Numbered from the stretch's first letter, positions 37,282 to 46,403 are shown. The stretch is DNA of 64,000 bases from Lysinibacillus sp. KCTC 33748 (GCF_002237755.1 NZ_MWSJ01000001.1:372001-436000), one strand, 5' to 3'. Made by a program: numbers and translations. Notes: generated by a model from the sequence alone, not told the origin.

Positions 37282-37551
37282 TTAAAGTATCCATAACAAT
37301 ATTGTAAAGCTTAAAATAATTAGTCCAAATAAAATGGAGAGCGTTTTAAAAATAACAATATGATGCTTTTGGGGAGCGAATTTATCAGAAATTAATAATA
37401 CAACAGCTAATACCAAATCAATTAAAAAGAATGTTTCAGCCCCTCCCGAAAAATCATCATCTTCTTCGTACTTTTTAAAAGCAATATAAAAAGCGTTCCC
37501 AGCAAAAAATAATAAAACTAATGAGCATGCAAACAGCATTAATTTACTCAT
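37282..37551 (-). CDS. Small membrane protein, unknown
   Basis: An 89-residue protein with three hydrophobic segments (about 3-20, 40-56 and 66-88) and a polar loop KKYEEDDDFSGG between the first two. AGGAGAGATG ribosome site. No family recognised. It ends back-to-back with the dihydrolipoyl dehydrogenase terminator. Its upstream neighbour on the minus strand is a broken gene fragment. Confidence 0.65.
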   Translation of the reverse strand: MSKLMLFACSLVLLFFAGNAFYIAFKKYEEDDDFSGGAETFFLIDLVLAVVLLISDKFAPQKHHIVIFKTLSILFGLIILSFTILLWIL

Positions 37552-37566
37552 ACAATTACATCTCTC

Positions 37567-37668
37567 CTAATGATTCAGCTGCACAATAAAGTCCTCAACA
37601 CCTTCTTTGAAGCGAGTTTCTCGCATGTCATTGCTCCAATATAAGGTCGCCTGCCCAAATGTTTGTTC
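37567..37668 (-). pseudogene. C-terminal fragment of a lost gene
   Basis: Thirty-three codons (ending ETRFKEGVEDFIVQLNH) run to TAG 37567-37569, with a stop directly before them and no start. The composition is protein-like. The remaining 250 bases upstream to 37916 hold a possible promoter (TTGACT...TATGTT) of the monooxygenase gene and no frame. Confidence 0.4.
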
Positions 37669-37916
37669 CTATGCTGATTATAATAAGTATTTTTACAGGT
37701 TTCAAATAGCGAAATTTACCTTTGATTGAACAATCTAAAAATTCTGTTGACTTTGTGTTTTATTATGTTATGTTAATTCTATAAGAATACTTGGTTTTAA
37801 ATTCGAGTTGACTAGAAGGCTTCTTTTTACGTAACGGATATTCTACGAACTAAAACATAGGAGCTTTTTTTATCTTTATGCTGTGAAAATTCATAAGGAC
37901 TTAAGGAGGATGGGAA

Positions 37917-38963
37917 ATGAGATTAGGATTTTGGTTACCGATTTTCGGAGGATGGTTACGTAATGTAGAAAATGAGAATATGCCTGCGACCTTTGATTAT
38001 GCAAAACAGGTTATTCAAACAGGAGAAAGACTTGGCTTTGATGCGACGCTTATTGCCGAGCTATATTTAAATGATATTAAGGGCGTGAATGCTGATGTGC
38101 TTGAGGCGTGGTCAACCGCCGCAGCTTTAGCAGCAGTTACTGAAAAAATTGAAATATTGGCTGCAGTTCGGCCTGGCTATCATAATCCTGCGGTAATGGC
38201 AAAAGTTGCCGCAAATATTGATCAAATTGCTAATGGTCGTTTTACTTTAAATGTAGTTTCAGCTTGGTGGGAAGAAGAAGCAAAGCAATATGGTGGTTAT
38301 TTTACAGAGCATGGAGAACGTTATGACCGCACAGAGGAATTTATTGAGGTTTTAAAAGGTTTATGGACAGAAGAAACGTTCAGTTATGACGGTAAATATT
38401 ACAAAATAGAAAATGCACATTTATCTCCTAAGCCAGTTCGAAAACCATACCCAAGACTTTACGCAGGTGGGGAAAGTGATCGCGGTAAAGAGGCAATTAC
38501 AAAGTCATGTGACGCCTATGTGATGCATGGCGGAACAGTAGAGGAAGTTGGGGCTAAAATTAAGGAAATGCTTGACCGTCGAAAAGCAATTGGAAAAGGA
38601 CCGTTCGAAACTTTCGGAATGGCTGCATATGTCATTGTACGTGATTCAGAAGAAGAAGCACTTGCTGAACTAGCCCGAATTACCAATGTAGAGGATGCGG
38701 CAGGGTATGCAGGATTTAATGACTTCACTAGTAAATCAAAGTTAGAGCAACAAATTACACTACAAGATTATTCAGTTTCAAACAGAGGGCTAAGACCAAA
38801 TTTAGTAGGCACACCTCAGCAAGTGGCTGATCGCATTTTAGCTTATGAAGAAGTTGGTGTAAATCTCTTGCTCCTTCAATTCTCTCCACATCTAGAAGAA
38901 ATGGAACGTTTTGCAAGAGATGTTATGCCTTTAGTGAAAATAAAATCAGCCATCATACAGTAA
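37917..38963 (+). CDS. LLM-class FMNH2-dependent monooxygenase (SsuD-like)
   Basis: A 348-residue TIM-barrel flavin monooxygenase. MRLGFWLPIFGGWLRNV, ILAAVRPGYHNPAVMAKVAANIDQIANGRFTLNVV, EHGERYDRTEEFIEVLKGLW and LYAGGESDRGKEA are counterparts of the alkanesulfonate monooxygenase SsuD blocks; the Arg-Pro-Gly in the barrel and the terminal His/Arg region fit substrate sulfonates, but the ligand is not certain. It needs reduced FMN, which the reductase two genes downstream should supply. TTAAGGAGG precedes ATG. First gene of a three-gene cassette. Confidence 0.87.
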   Translation: MRLGFWLPIFGGWLRNVENENMPATFDYAKQVIQTGERLGFDATLIAELYLNDIKGVNADVLEAWSTAAALAAVTEKIEILAAVRPGYHNPAVMAKVAANIDQIANGRFTLNVVSAWWEEEAKQYGGYFTEHGERYDRTEEFIEVLKGLWTEETFSYDGKYYKIENAHLSPKPVRKPYPRLYAGGESDRGKEAITKSCDAYVMHGGTVEEVGAKIKEMLDRRKAIGKGPFETFGMAAYVIVRDSEEEALAELARITNVEDAAGYAGFNDFTSKSKLEQQITLQDYSVSNRGLRPNLVGTPQQVADRILAYEEVGVNLLLLQFSPHLEEMERFARDVMPLVKIKSAIIQ

Positions 38964-38974
38964 GGAGCGATACT

Positions 38975-39934
38975 ATGACTGCGAAAATTTATATTATTCA
39001 TGAAAATGATGAGTGGACAAATCATTTAACAAATCGTTTAGAGGAACTAAACCTACCCTATGAGGTTTGGCATTTGGCGAAAGGATTGATTGACCTATCA
39101 AAAGAGCCACCACAAGGAATTTTTTATAGTCGTATGAGTGCTTCATCACATACGAGGGGGCATGAATTTGCACCTGAACTAACGGAGGCAGTGCTCGCCT
39201 GGCTAGAGTATCATGGCCGTCCAGTTATAAATGGAAGCCGTGCCTTAAGATTAGAAGTAAGTAAGGTCAATCAATATTGTGCACTTGAAGCTATTGGCAT
39301 TCAAACACCTAAAACGATAGCGACAGTTGGTAAATCACAGCTAATAGAAGCGGCAAGAACAATTGGTACAACACCATTTATTACGAAGCATAATCGAGCA
39401 GGAAAAGGACTTGGAGTACAACTATTTCATTCAGTTGAAGCGCTAGAAGCATATGTAAATAGTGATACTTTTGAGTCACCTATAGATGGTATTACGCTTA
39501 TTCAACAATATATAAAATCACCTGATTCTTATATAACACGATGTGAATTTGTTGGTGGTAAATTTTTATATGCAGTTCGTGTAGATACATCAGAAGGATT
39601 TGAACTTTGTCCTGCTGATAGCTGTCAAATAGTGGATCAGTTTTGCCCAGTAGGTGAAACAGCAACTAAGAAATCAAAATTTCAAATTATAGACAGTTTT
39701 TCAGAGGAGCTTATAGGGCGATATGAAGAATTTTTAGAGAAAAATAAAGTAAGTGTCGCAGGGATTGAGTCGATTATCGATGAAGAAGGGAATATTTTTA
39801 CATATGACGTAAATACCAATACAAACTATAATGCAGAAGCCGAAAGAGCCGTAGGAAAATATGGCATGTTAGCTGTGGCCAAATATTTAGGTGCTACATT
39901 ACGTCAATATGAAAAGACATTGCAATTTTCGTAA
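38975..39934 (+). CDS. RimK-like ATP-grasp ligase
   Basis: A 319-residue ATP-grasp enzyme. The nucleotide part has TPFITKHNRAGKGLGVQLFHS (glycine-rich loop) and GITLIQQYIKSPDSYITRCEFVGGKFLYAVRV; the metal-binding strand is YDVNTNTNYNAEAE, as in glutamate-ligase RimK and lysine-biosynthesis LysX types. It would couple a carboxylate to an amine at the cost of ATP. It begins 11 bases after the monooxygenase gene (AAGGAGCGA) and is followed by the FMN reductase. Pairing with a flavin monooxygenase is not a known standard pathway to me, so the substrate is open. Confidence 0.83.
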   Translation: MTAKIYIIHENDEWTNHLTNRLEELNLPYEVWHLAKGLIDLSKEPPQGIFYSRMSASSHTRGHEFAPELTEAVLAWLEYHGRPVINGSRALRLEVSKVNQYCALEAIGIQTPKTIATVGKSQLIEAARTIGTTPFITKHNRAGKGLGVQLFHSVEALEAYVNSDTFESPIDGITLIQQYIKSPDSYITRCEFVGGKFLYAVRVDTSEGFELCPADSCQIVDQFCPVGETATKKSKFQIIDSFSEELIGRYEEFLEKNKVSVAGIESIIDEEGNIFTYDVNTNTNYNAEAERAVGKYGMLAVAKYLGATLRQYEKTLQFS

Positions 39935-39973
39935 AGTATTTTTGTAGTCACTATGTAAAGGGGAGTGGTTAAA

Positions 39974-40507
39974 TTGATAAAAGCAGTTATTATTAATGGC
40001 AGTAATTCGAGAAATTCACGCGTGACAGCTATTCATGATAAGGTGGAAAACTCTTTAAAGGTACAAGGAATAGCAGTGCACACAAATTACGTACATGAAT
40101 TGCCAGCTGAGGACTTAATTACGGCTAATTTTGCAAGTGAGGCCATCATTACAGAAAATAAACAAGTTGAAGAAGCAGATATTATCGTAATTTTGACGCC
40201 TATTTATAAAGCCTCATATTCAGGAATACTTAAAACTTACTTGGATTTACTGCCGCAAAAAGCGTTGCAAGGAAAAATTATCTTACCAATTGCTGTAGGT
40301 GGCTCTATTGGACATTTACTCGCATTAGAATTTGCATTAAAACCAATATTAGCTGTATTAGGGGCTACAAATATTGCACATTCTGTTTATATTGTTGATA
40401 AACAAATTATTCGCCTTGAAGATGGAAGCTTTGCCATCGAGGAAGAAGCAATTAACCGACTTGATGTAGAATTAAAACAATTACAGAAAAATGTATTAGT
40501 AAACTGA
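39974..40507 (+). CDS. NADPH-dependent FMN reductase (SsuE-like)
   Basis: A 177-residue flavodoxin-fold reductase. AVIINGSNSRNSRV at the N-terminus binds FMN phosphate, DIIVILTPIYKASYSGILKTYLDLLPQ is the family core, and LPIAVGGSIGHLLALEFALKPIL resembles SsuE. TTG 39974 was chosen because GGGGAG stands eight bases upstream; GTG 39965 would overlap that site. It should give FMNH2 to the monooxygenase of this cassette. A 21-bp tandem array begins three bases behind its stop codon. Confidence 0.88.
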   Translation: MIKAVIINGSNSRNSRVTAIHDKVENSLKVQGIAVHTNYVHELPAEDLITANFASEAIITENKQVEEADIIVILTPIYKASYSGILKTYLDLLPQKALQGKIILPIAVGGSIGHLLALEFALKPILAVLGATNIAHSVYIVDKQIIRLEDGSFAIEEEAINRLDVELKQLQKNVLVN

Positions 40508-40510
40508 AGT

Positions 40511-40620
40511 TATTCCGATAAAAGCTACAATTATTCCGATAAAATGAGAAAATATTCCGATAAAAGTTAAAGTTGTTCCGATAAAATGAGATTGTATTCC
40601 GATAAATCTTCAAAGTATTC
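40511..40620 (+). repeat. AT-rich 21-bp tandem array
   Basis: Five full units and a partial one start at 40511, 40532, 40553, 40574, 40595 and 40616, exactly 21 bases apart, each with the core TATTCCGATAAA (one TGTTCC) and a less conserved tail. It follows the FMN reductase stop by three bases and precedes a terminator. The reverse strand reads FYRNN repeats, a by-product. Confidence 0.9.
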
Positions 40621-40633
40621 ATCTGAAAAAAAT

Positions 40634-40679
40634 AGCGCATTATAGGAAATAACCACCTCCTATAACGCGCTGTTTTTTA
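40634..40679. terminator. Bidirectional intrinsic terminator
   Basis: AGCGCATTATAGGA / TCCTATAACGCGCT with TTTTTT on one side and AAAAAA on the other; ends both the FMN reductase transcript and the small minus-strand gene. Confidence 0.8.
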
Positions 40680-40832
40680 ATTAACTTCAGGTTCTTCTTT
40701 TTTCTCAATCGGTGCTGTAGTGAGATATAAGAAAGCCTCATCTTGCAATAGCGATATTTTTTCTTCACTAATACCGTGCGCTAATGGTCCAGAAAAAATG
40801 GACTCCCACCAAGTTCCTGTTGTTATTGTCAT
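40677..40832 (-). CDS. 51-residue hypothetical protein
   Basis: A short minus-strand gene: GGGGGCG lies seven bases before ATG (40830-40832), and the frame runs to TAA 40677-40679 directly at a terminator. The product (MTITTGTWWESIFSGPLAHG, then ISEEKISLLQDEAFLYLTT, with a charged tail KKEEPEV) has two neighbouring Trp and could be an amphipathic cytosolic peptide. No membrane span. Ribosome site, size and terminator support a real gene; the family is unknown. Confidence 0.6.
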   Translation of the reverse strand: MTITTGTWWESIFSGPLAHGISEEKISLLQDEAFLYLTTAPIEKKEEPEVN

Positions 40833-41040
40833 TCATCTACGCCCCCATTTCAAATTTTCAATATGTAGTTGTAAGTTTCTCGAAGTCACAAAACCGTCTA
40901 CAGTTCTAACATATTCTTTACACATCCCTCGTTTAGAAAGAGGAATTTTGCTTGTCAATGTTGTATCGTATAGACAAAGATAGTTTGTTTCGAAATGAAA
41001 AAACTATGTATGCCATTTTAAAAAAAGGGGTGCTTTTATT

Positions 41041-42429
41041 ATGAATTTTACGACACAAGATGTAGAAAATATGATTACAGAGCAACGTCAATTTTATTTT
41101 TCTCGAGCGACGAAGAGTACAAAATTTCGAAAAGAGCAATTACTAAAACTGAAGAAAACAATTTTAAAATATGAAAAAGAAATTTTGAATGCTCTATATT
41201 TAGATTTACGTAAGAGTGAGTTTGAGGCATATGCAACAGAAATTGGCATTGTTTTAGATAGTATTTCTTATATGGTAAAGCATGTTGAAGAGTGGATGAA
41301 ACCGGAAGCTGTAAAAACACCGATTCAATACCAGGTGGGAAAAAGCTTTATTGTAAGAGAGCCTTTTGGCGTAACATTAATCATTGGTCCTTTCAATTAT
41401 CCATTTCAACTTGTCATGGAGCCATTAATCGGTGCAATTGTTGGTGGTAATACGGCTATTGTAAAACCATCAGAAACATCTGTGCATACAGCAGCGATTG
41501 TTAAAAAAATAATTGTAGAAACGTTTAATCCTTCATACGTGCGTGTTGTGGAAGGAGAGAAAGATGAAGTGACGGCACTTATTCATGCGTCCTTTGACTA
41601 TATATTTTTTACAGGAAGTGTGGCAGTCGGAAAAGTTGTTGCAAAGGCAGCGGCGGAACGATTAACACCAATTGCCCTGGAACTTGGCGGGAAAAGTCCT
41701 GCAATTGTCGATCAAACAGCCAATTTAGAAGTAGCGGCGAAAAGAATTGCATGGGGAAAATTCACAAATACTGGACAAACTTGTGTAGCACCAGACTATG
41801 TCCTTGTCCATAAAGAAGTTTATGACCGATTTATGAAAATATTGAAAGCAACTATTCGTTCTTTCTATGGTAAAAACGCAATAAAAAGCCCTGACTACGG
41901 CCGTATTGTCAATCTAAGACAATTTGATCGCTTACAACAAATTATTGTAGAAGAACGTGATGCCATTACATTTGGAGGTAGAACAGATCGTGATGATTTG
42001 TATATGGAGCCTACCATTATTGAATATGTGAAATGGTCAAATCCTTCGATGCAGGATGAACTATTTGGTCCAATTTTACCTGTGATGATGTATGATGATT
42101 TACCGCTAGCCATTCACCAAATTCGTCAGTTACCAAAGCCTTTAGCGGCGTATTTTTTCTCCGAGCATGAGAAAGCTATCCAGTACTTTTTAGAGGAATT
42201 ACCATTTGGTGGAGGATGTATAAATGATACGATTACACATGTTGGAAATTTACATTTGCCATTTGGTGGTGTCGGATCATCAGGGGTAAAAGCCTACCAT
42301 GGGAAGGCAAGTTTTGAAAACTTTACACATCCCAAATCAATATTAAAAAAATCTTCTAAGTTAGAGACGAATGTTCTCTTTCCACCTTATAAACAAAAGG
42401 TTAAGCTTGTGAGAACTATAATGAAATAG
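41041..42429 (+). CDS. Aldehyde dehydrogenase (YwdH-like, class 3 type)
   Basis: A 462-residue NAD(P) aldehyde dehydrogenase of the shorter, class-3-like type. VTLIIGPFNYPFQLVMEPLIGAI, FFTGSVAVGK, the general base Glu in ALELGGKSP (about residue 211) and the catalytic Cys in NTGQTCVAPDY (about 245) are all in place, with GPILPVMMYDD and LPFGGVGSSGVKAYHG at the C-terminal part. The C-terminal LFPPYKQKVKLVRTIM may contact the membrane, as in fatty-aldehyde dehydrogenases. AAAAAAGGGG precedes ATG. Substrate is probably a medium- or long-chain aldehyde, by similarity only. Confidence 0.93.
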   Translation: MNFTTQDVENMITEQRQFYFSRATKSTKFRKEQLLKLKKTILKYEKEILNALYLDLRKSEFEAYATEIGIVLDSISYMVKHVEEWMKPEAVKTPIQYQVGKSFIVREPFGVTLIIGPFNYPFQLVMEPLIGAIVGGNTAIVKPSETSVHTAAIVKKIIVETFNPSYVRVVEGEKDEVTALIHASFDYIFFTGSVAVGKVVAKAAAERLTPIALELGGKSPAIVDQTANLEVAAKRIAWGKFTNTGQTCVAPDYVLVHKEVYDRFMKILKATIRSFYGKNAIKSPDYGRIVNLRQFDRLQQIIVEERDAITFGGRTDRDDLYMEPTIIEYVKWSNPSMQDELFGPILPVMMYDDLPLAIHQIRQLPKPLAAYFFSEHEKAIQYFLEELPFGGGCINDTITHVGNLHLPFGGVGSSGVKAYHGKASFENFTHPKSILKKSSKLETNVLFPPYKQKVKLVRTIMK

Positions 42430-42433
42430 TAAA

Positions 42434-42478
42434 AGGAGGTGTCGAATCACTAAAGATTCTTGACACCTCACTTTTTTT
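42434..42478 (+). terminator. Intrinsic terminator
   Basis: GGAGGTGTC / GACACCTC stem, then ACTTTTTTT; ends the aldehyde dehydrogenase gene. Confidence 0.8.
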
Positions 42479-42599
42479 AGGGAAAATGTAGTTGTCGATA
42501 AATGTCGTTTTTTTTATAAAGTAAGTACATTTCGAGCTTTTAAGCCATATATAAGCTGTTTGGAGGGGAAGCATGGGTTGAAAACTTTTTGCATGCGCA

Positions 42600-42724
42600 G
42601 AAAAGGAACGAAGGCTAAAAGCAACTGTAAGCGCTCTTTTGACTAGCTAGATGGTGCAACTGCGCGTTGCATCAAAGAGCTCATCGGATGTTCCGAGTAG
42701 ACGCTCAGCCGGATGGAAATCAAC
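42600..42724 (+). repeat. Diverged family A repeat (copy A5)
   Basis: GGAACGAAGGCTAAAAGCA and GCTCAGCCGGATGGAAATCA correspond to the left interior and right end of copies A2/A6. The centre differs and contains its own palindromes (GCAACTGCGCGTTGCA). Confidence 0.55.
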
Positions 42725-42941
42725 CCCACGTGGTGATGATAAGCAAAATTTTATTGAAATATTAAAGATATATTAAAATGATAGCGTTTTCATCAGAAAA
42801 ACGTCCTAACAAGCATTTTCTTTATGGGCGAATAAGTAGTAAAATAAATTCAATAGATTGTGGGGGACTCATCTTGTCATTTATTGTCGAATAAACAACA
42901 AATGATGAAATGAATGTAGAGATTGAATGGAGGACTATGAA

Positions 42942-44408
42942 ATGTATGCAGAGGAATTGTTGAATGCATTACCTTTGAAAAAAATAATTGGAGTGCTACC
43001 TGATCAAGTGACTGATATTGTAATTGATTCACGTAGTGTGCAACCAAATAGTATGTTTGTTTGTATTAAAGGTTATACGGTAGATGGCCATGAATATGCA
43101 CAGAAAGCTGTTGAAGGTGGCGCAACAATTGTTGTGACAGAACGACAATTACCATTAGAAGAAACGATTGCGCAAGTTATCGTGAAAGATACGGATCGAG
43201 CAGTTGGCTTGTTAGCTGCAAAGTTTTTTGACTATCCATCAAAAGATATGGCGATGATTGGTGTAACAGGAACAAATGGAAAAACATCAGTAACAGGAAT
43301 TATTCAAAACATCATGCATGGTATGGGCGAGAAATCAGCGTTATCAGGGACAATCGGCTTTAATTTAAATGGTATTTTATATGAATCAGCCAATACTACA
43401 AGCGATGCATTATCGACTCAACAAATGATATTCCGTGCAAAAATGGAAGGCTGCCGATTAATGACTATGGAGGTATCTTCACACGGTTTAGCACTTGGAC
43501 GTCTAGCTGGTGTAGAATATGATGTAGCTATTTTTACAAATCTTACACATGATCATCTTGATTTCCATGGAACGATGGAGGAATATGGCCATGCGAAAGG
43601 CTTATTATTCTCTCAACTCGGACAAGACTTAGAAAAGAATAAATTTGTCGTGTTAAATGCCGATGATGCTTGGTCAGAACGCTATGCTGCGATGACACCA
43701 TTTCCAGTATGGACATATGGTTTGAACAATGAAACAGCTGATTTCCGAGCTATTAACTGTGAGTATCATGATTTCATGACTTCTTTTGACGTTGAAACGC
43801 CAGAGGGAATATACCGCGTGAAAATGCATTTACTTGGGGAATTTAATATATACAATGTACTTGCCGCTATGGTTGCTTTTTATGGACGTGGTTATTCAAT
43901 TGAAACAATTATTGAGCAAATTGAGCAAATACCACCAGTAAAGGGACGTATGGAGAAAGTTTGCTCAGATTTACCGGTGCAGATGTTTATTGATTATGCA
44001 CATACGCCTGATGCAATTGAAAAGGCGATTTCTTCAGCTCAACCATATAAAAAAGGTAAGCTTATTTTCTTAGTTGGCACAGGCGGCAATCGTGATAAAT
44101 CGAAACGTCCAACAATGGCAGAAAAAGCATCAGCCGCTGATTACGTTATATTAACGACAGATGACCCGCGCTATGAAGAGTACGATAGTATTACAGGTGA
44201 TCTTGCCAAAGGGATGTTACATGAAAATTATGCATGTATAGGAGACCGTGCTGAAGCTGTGCGCCATGCAATTGAGGTTGCTGAACCAGGAGATATCATT
44301 ATTTTTGCTGGTAAAGGACATGAAGATTATCAAATTATTGAGAATACTAAATATCCACATAGTGATGCGGATATTGCAATAGAAGCTGGCCAATTAAAAT
44401 TTGTATAA
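42942..44408 (+). CDS. murE: UDP-N-acetylmuramyl-tripeptide synthetase (stand-alone MurE)
   Basis: A 488-residue Mur ligase that adds the third amino acid to UDP-MurNAc-Ala-Glu in wall synthesis. ATP loop GVTGTNGKTS (106-115), the TTSDALSTQQ substrate motif, MEVSSHGLALGR, the carbamylated Lys region HAKG and IDYAHTPDAIEKA are present. The amino-acid pocket reads DDPR at about 406-409 instead of DNPR (DAP enzymes) or DNPA (Staphylococcus aureus Lys enzyme), with GKGHEDYQ nearby. It lies next to prfC, as in staphylococci, and outside a division-wall cluster, so a Lys-adding role is likely but not proved. ATG 42942 has TGGAGG eight bases upstream. Confidence 0.92.
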   Translation: MYAEELLNALPLKKIIGVLPDQVTDIVIDSRSVQPNSMFVCIKGYTVDGHEYAQKAVEGGATIVVTERQLPLEETIAQVIVKDTDRAVGLLAAKFFDYPSKDMAMIGVTGTNGKTSVTGIIQNIMHGMGEKSALSGTIGFNLNGILYESANTTSDALSTQQMIFRAKMEGCRLMTMEVSSHGLALGRLAGVEYDVAIFTNLTHDHLDFHGTMEEYGHAKGLLFSQLGQDLEKNKFVVLNADDAWSERYAAMTPFPVWTYGLNNETADFRAINCEYHDFMTSFDVETPEGIYRVKMHLLGEFNIYNVLAAMVAFYGRGYSIETIIEQIEQIPPVKGRMEKVCSDLPVQMFIDYAHTPDAIEKAISSAQPYKKGKLIFLVGTGGNRDKSKRPTMAEKASAADYVILTTDDPRYEEYDSITGDLAKGMLHENYACIGDRAEAVRHAIEVAEPGDIIIFAGKGHEDYQIIENTKYPHSDADIAIEAGQLKFV

Positions 44409-44490
44409 TATATGATCTCCAATTAGGATGTTAGAGTGTACGATAGTGTGAATGAATGCATGTAGTCATGCGATAAGTTCACCATACTTT

Positions 44491-44523
44491 AAAACCCCTT
44501 TTAGTCAAGGGGTTTTCTTTTTG
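44491..44523 (+). terminator. Intrinsic terminator of murE
   Basis: AAAACCCCTT-ttagtc-AAGGGGTTTT, then CTTTTT. Confidence 0.85.
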
Positions 44524-44550
44524 GGTTAACATGAAGGTGAATGTATTGAA

Positions 44551-44565
44551 AGAAAATGATTATCA
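44551..44565 (+). promoter_or_regulatory. Candidate Fur box upstream of prfC
   Basis: AGAAAATGATTATCA has a perfect right half (ATTATCA) and two mismatches in the left half of TGATAATNATTATCA. It lies 130 bases before the prfC start; a promoter nearby is not clear. Confidence 0.4.
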
Positions 44566-44694
44566 TCGGAGTGTTTGAGGGACTATCTACATTGGAACTA
44601 GCTAAGTATTCTTTGGGGAATTCATGTAAAAAGGTTGTAAGAAAGGCAAGTCTTCTTTTATTATTAGTAAGTATGAAAAAAGGAGAATGACGAG

Positions 44695-46272
44695 ATGAAT
44701 TCAAATTTAGAAAAAGATATATTATCACGTCGAACTTTTGCCATTATCAGTCACCCTGATGCTGGGAAAACGACGATTACAGAAAAGCTTTTACTATTTG
44801 GTGGTGCAATTCGTGATGCCGGTACGGTAAAAGGGAAGAAAACAGGTAAGTTTGCAACATCTGACTGGATGGAGATTGAAAAGCAACGTGGGATTTCTGT
44901 AACTTCTTCAGTTATGCAATTTGATTATAATGGATCACGTGTCAATATTTTGGATACTCCAGGTCACCAAGATTTCTCGGAGGATACGTATCGTACACTA
45001 ATGGCGGTGGATAGTGCTGTCATGGTCGTAGATGCTGCCAAAGGTATTGAAGCACAAACTTTAAAGCTGTTCAAAGTTTGTAAAATGCGTGGTATTCCAA
45101 TTTTTACGTTTATTAATAAACTTGACCGTCAAGGGAAGGAGCCACTTGAGCTGATTGAAGAGCTTGAGGAGGTATTGGGCATTAACGCTTACCCGATGAA
45201 CTGGCCGATCGGTATGGGTAAAGAGTTTTTAGGTATTTATGATCGTTATAATAAACGTATCGAGCAATTCCGTTCTGATGAAGTAGAGCGTTTCTTGCCA
45301 ATTGATGAAAATGGGGAACTTGCAGTTGAGCATCCGATGAAGGTGACTTCTTATTATTCACAAGCAATGGACGACATTATGTTGCTTGATGAAGCGGGTA
45401 ATGAGTACTCAGAAGAAAAAATTCGTCGTGGTGAATTAACACCTGTTTTCTTTGGGTCTGCTTTAACAAATTTCGGTGTACAAACATTCCTTGAAACATA
45501 TTTACAATTTGCACCGACACCACAGCCTCGTATTACTGAGAATGAACTATTTATTGATCCAGTTGAGCATGAGGAGTTTTCAGGCTTCATTTTCAAAATT
45601 CAAGCGAATATGAACCCTGCACACCGTGACCGTATTGCCTTTGTGCGTATCGTATCGGGTAAATTTGAACGTGGCATGAACATGACTTTATCTCGTACAG
45701 GTAAATCATTCAAAGTGACACAATCAACACAATTCCTTGCGGATGACCGTGAAACAGTAGATGAAGCAGTAGCTGGTGATATTATCGGTTTATATGACAC
45801 AGGTACTTATCAGATTGGCGACACAGTCGTAGGTGGTAAAAAGACATTCCAATTTGAAAAACTACCACAGTTCACTCCAGAGCTATTTGTTCGTGTAACT
45901 GCGAAAAATGTAATGAAGTCTAAGCAATTCCATAAAGGGATTTTACAATTAGTGCAAGAAGGCGCCATTCAATATTATAAAACATTGCATACAGAAGAAG
46001 TTATTCTTGGAGCAGTTGGTCAATTACAATTTGAGGTTTTTGAGCATCGTATGAAAAATGAATATAATGTTGAAGTGAGAATGGAGCCAATTGGTTCGAA
46101 AATTGCAAGATGGATTGAAAACGAAGAGGATGTTAAAGAATCAATGTCTTCAGGTCGTTCAATGCTTGTAAAAGACCGTTTTGATAATCTTGTTTTCTTA
46201 TTTGAAAATGAATTTGCTATGCGTTGGTTTGCAGATAAAAACGAAAACATTAAACTGTATAGCCTTTTATAA
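44695..46272 (+). CDS. prfC: Peptide chain release factor 3
   Basis: A 525-residue translational GTPase that removes release factors 1 and 2 from the ribosome after termination. G1 is [18 protein letters not shown], the switch region [15 protein letters not shown]3 [15 protein letters not shown]4 [10 protein letters not shown]. Domain 2 ([28 protein letters not shown]) and domain 3 ([33 protein letters not shown]) complete the RF3 layout. AAAAGGAGA precedes ATG. The murE-prfC order is also known from staphylococci. Length is normal. Confidence 0.97.
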   Translation: MNSNLEKDILSRRTFAIISHPDAGKTTITEKLLLFGGAIRDAGTVKGKKTGKFATSDWMEIEKQRGISVTSSVMQFDYNGSRVNILDTPGHQDFSEDTYRTLMAVDSAVMVVDAAKGIEAQTLKLFKVCKMRGIPIFTFINKLDRQGKEPLELIEELEEVLGINAYPMNWPIGMGKEFLGIYDRYNKRIEQFRSDEVERFLPIDENGELAVEHPMKVTSYYSQAMDDIMLLDEAGNEYSEEKIRRGELTPVFFGSALTNFGVQTFLETYLQFAPTPQPRITENELFIDPVEHEEFSGFIFKIQANMNPAHRDRIAFVRIVSGKFERGMNMTLSRTGKSFKVTQSTQFLADDRETVDEAVAGDIIGLYDTGTYQIGDTVVGGKKTFQFEKLPQFTPELFVRVTAKNVMKSKQFHKGILQLVQEGAIQYYKTLHTEEVILGAVGQLQFEVFEHRMKNEYNVEVRMEPIGSKIARWIENEEDVKESMSSGRSMLVKDRFDNLVFLFENEFAMRWFADKNENIKLYSLL

Positions 46273-46290
46273 TAAAAAGAATTGTCAGGT

Positions 46291-46350
46291 TGATTTCCGT
46301 TTCAGTCTACTCGCTTTCCCACGGGAGTCGAGTAGCCTTCAACTCCAATC
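46291..46350 (+). repeat. Shortened family C repeat
   Basis: TTGATTTCCGTTTCAGTCTACTCGCT...GAGTAGCC...CAATCAAC resembles the arms of the longer family C copy at 51283-51408 with the centre deleted. Ends pair with each other. Confidence 0.5.
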
Positions 46351-46403
46351 AACAATAGCGTAGAGCTTTTATCATTTTTAGGCATTTCAAAAGTGAACAA
46401 ACT

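Noticed and set aside
37740..37916. SAM (S-box) or T-box leader before the monooxygenase gene
   Set aside because: None of the conserved aptamer blocks was found and there is no terminator hairpin.
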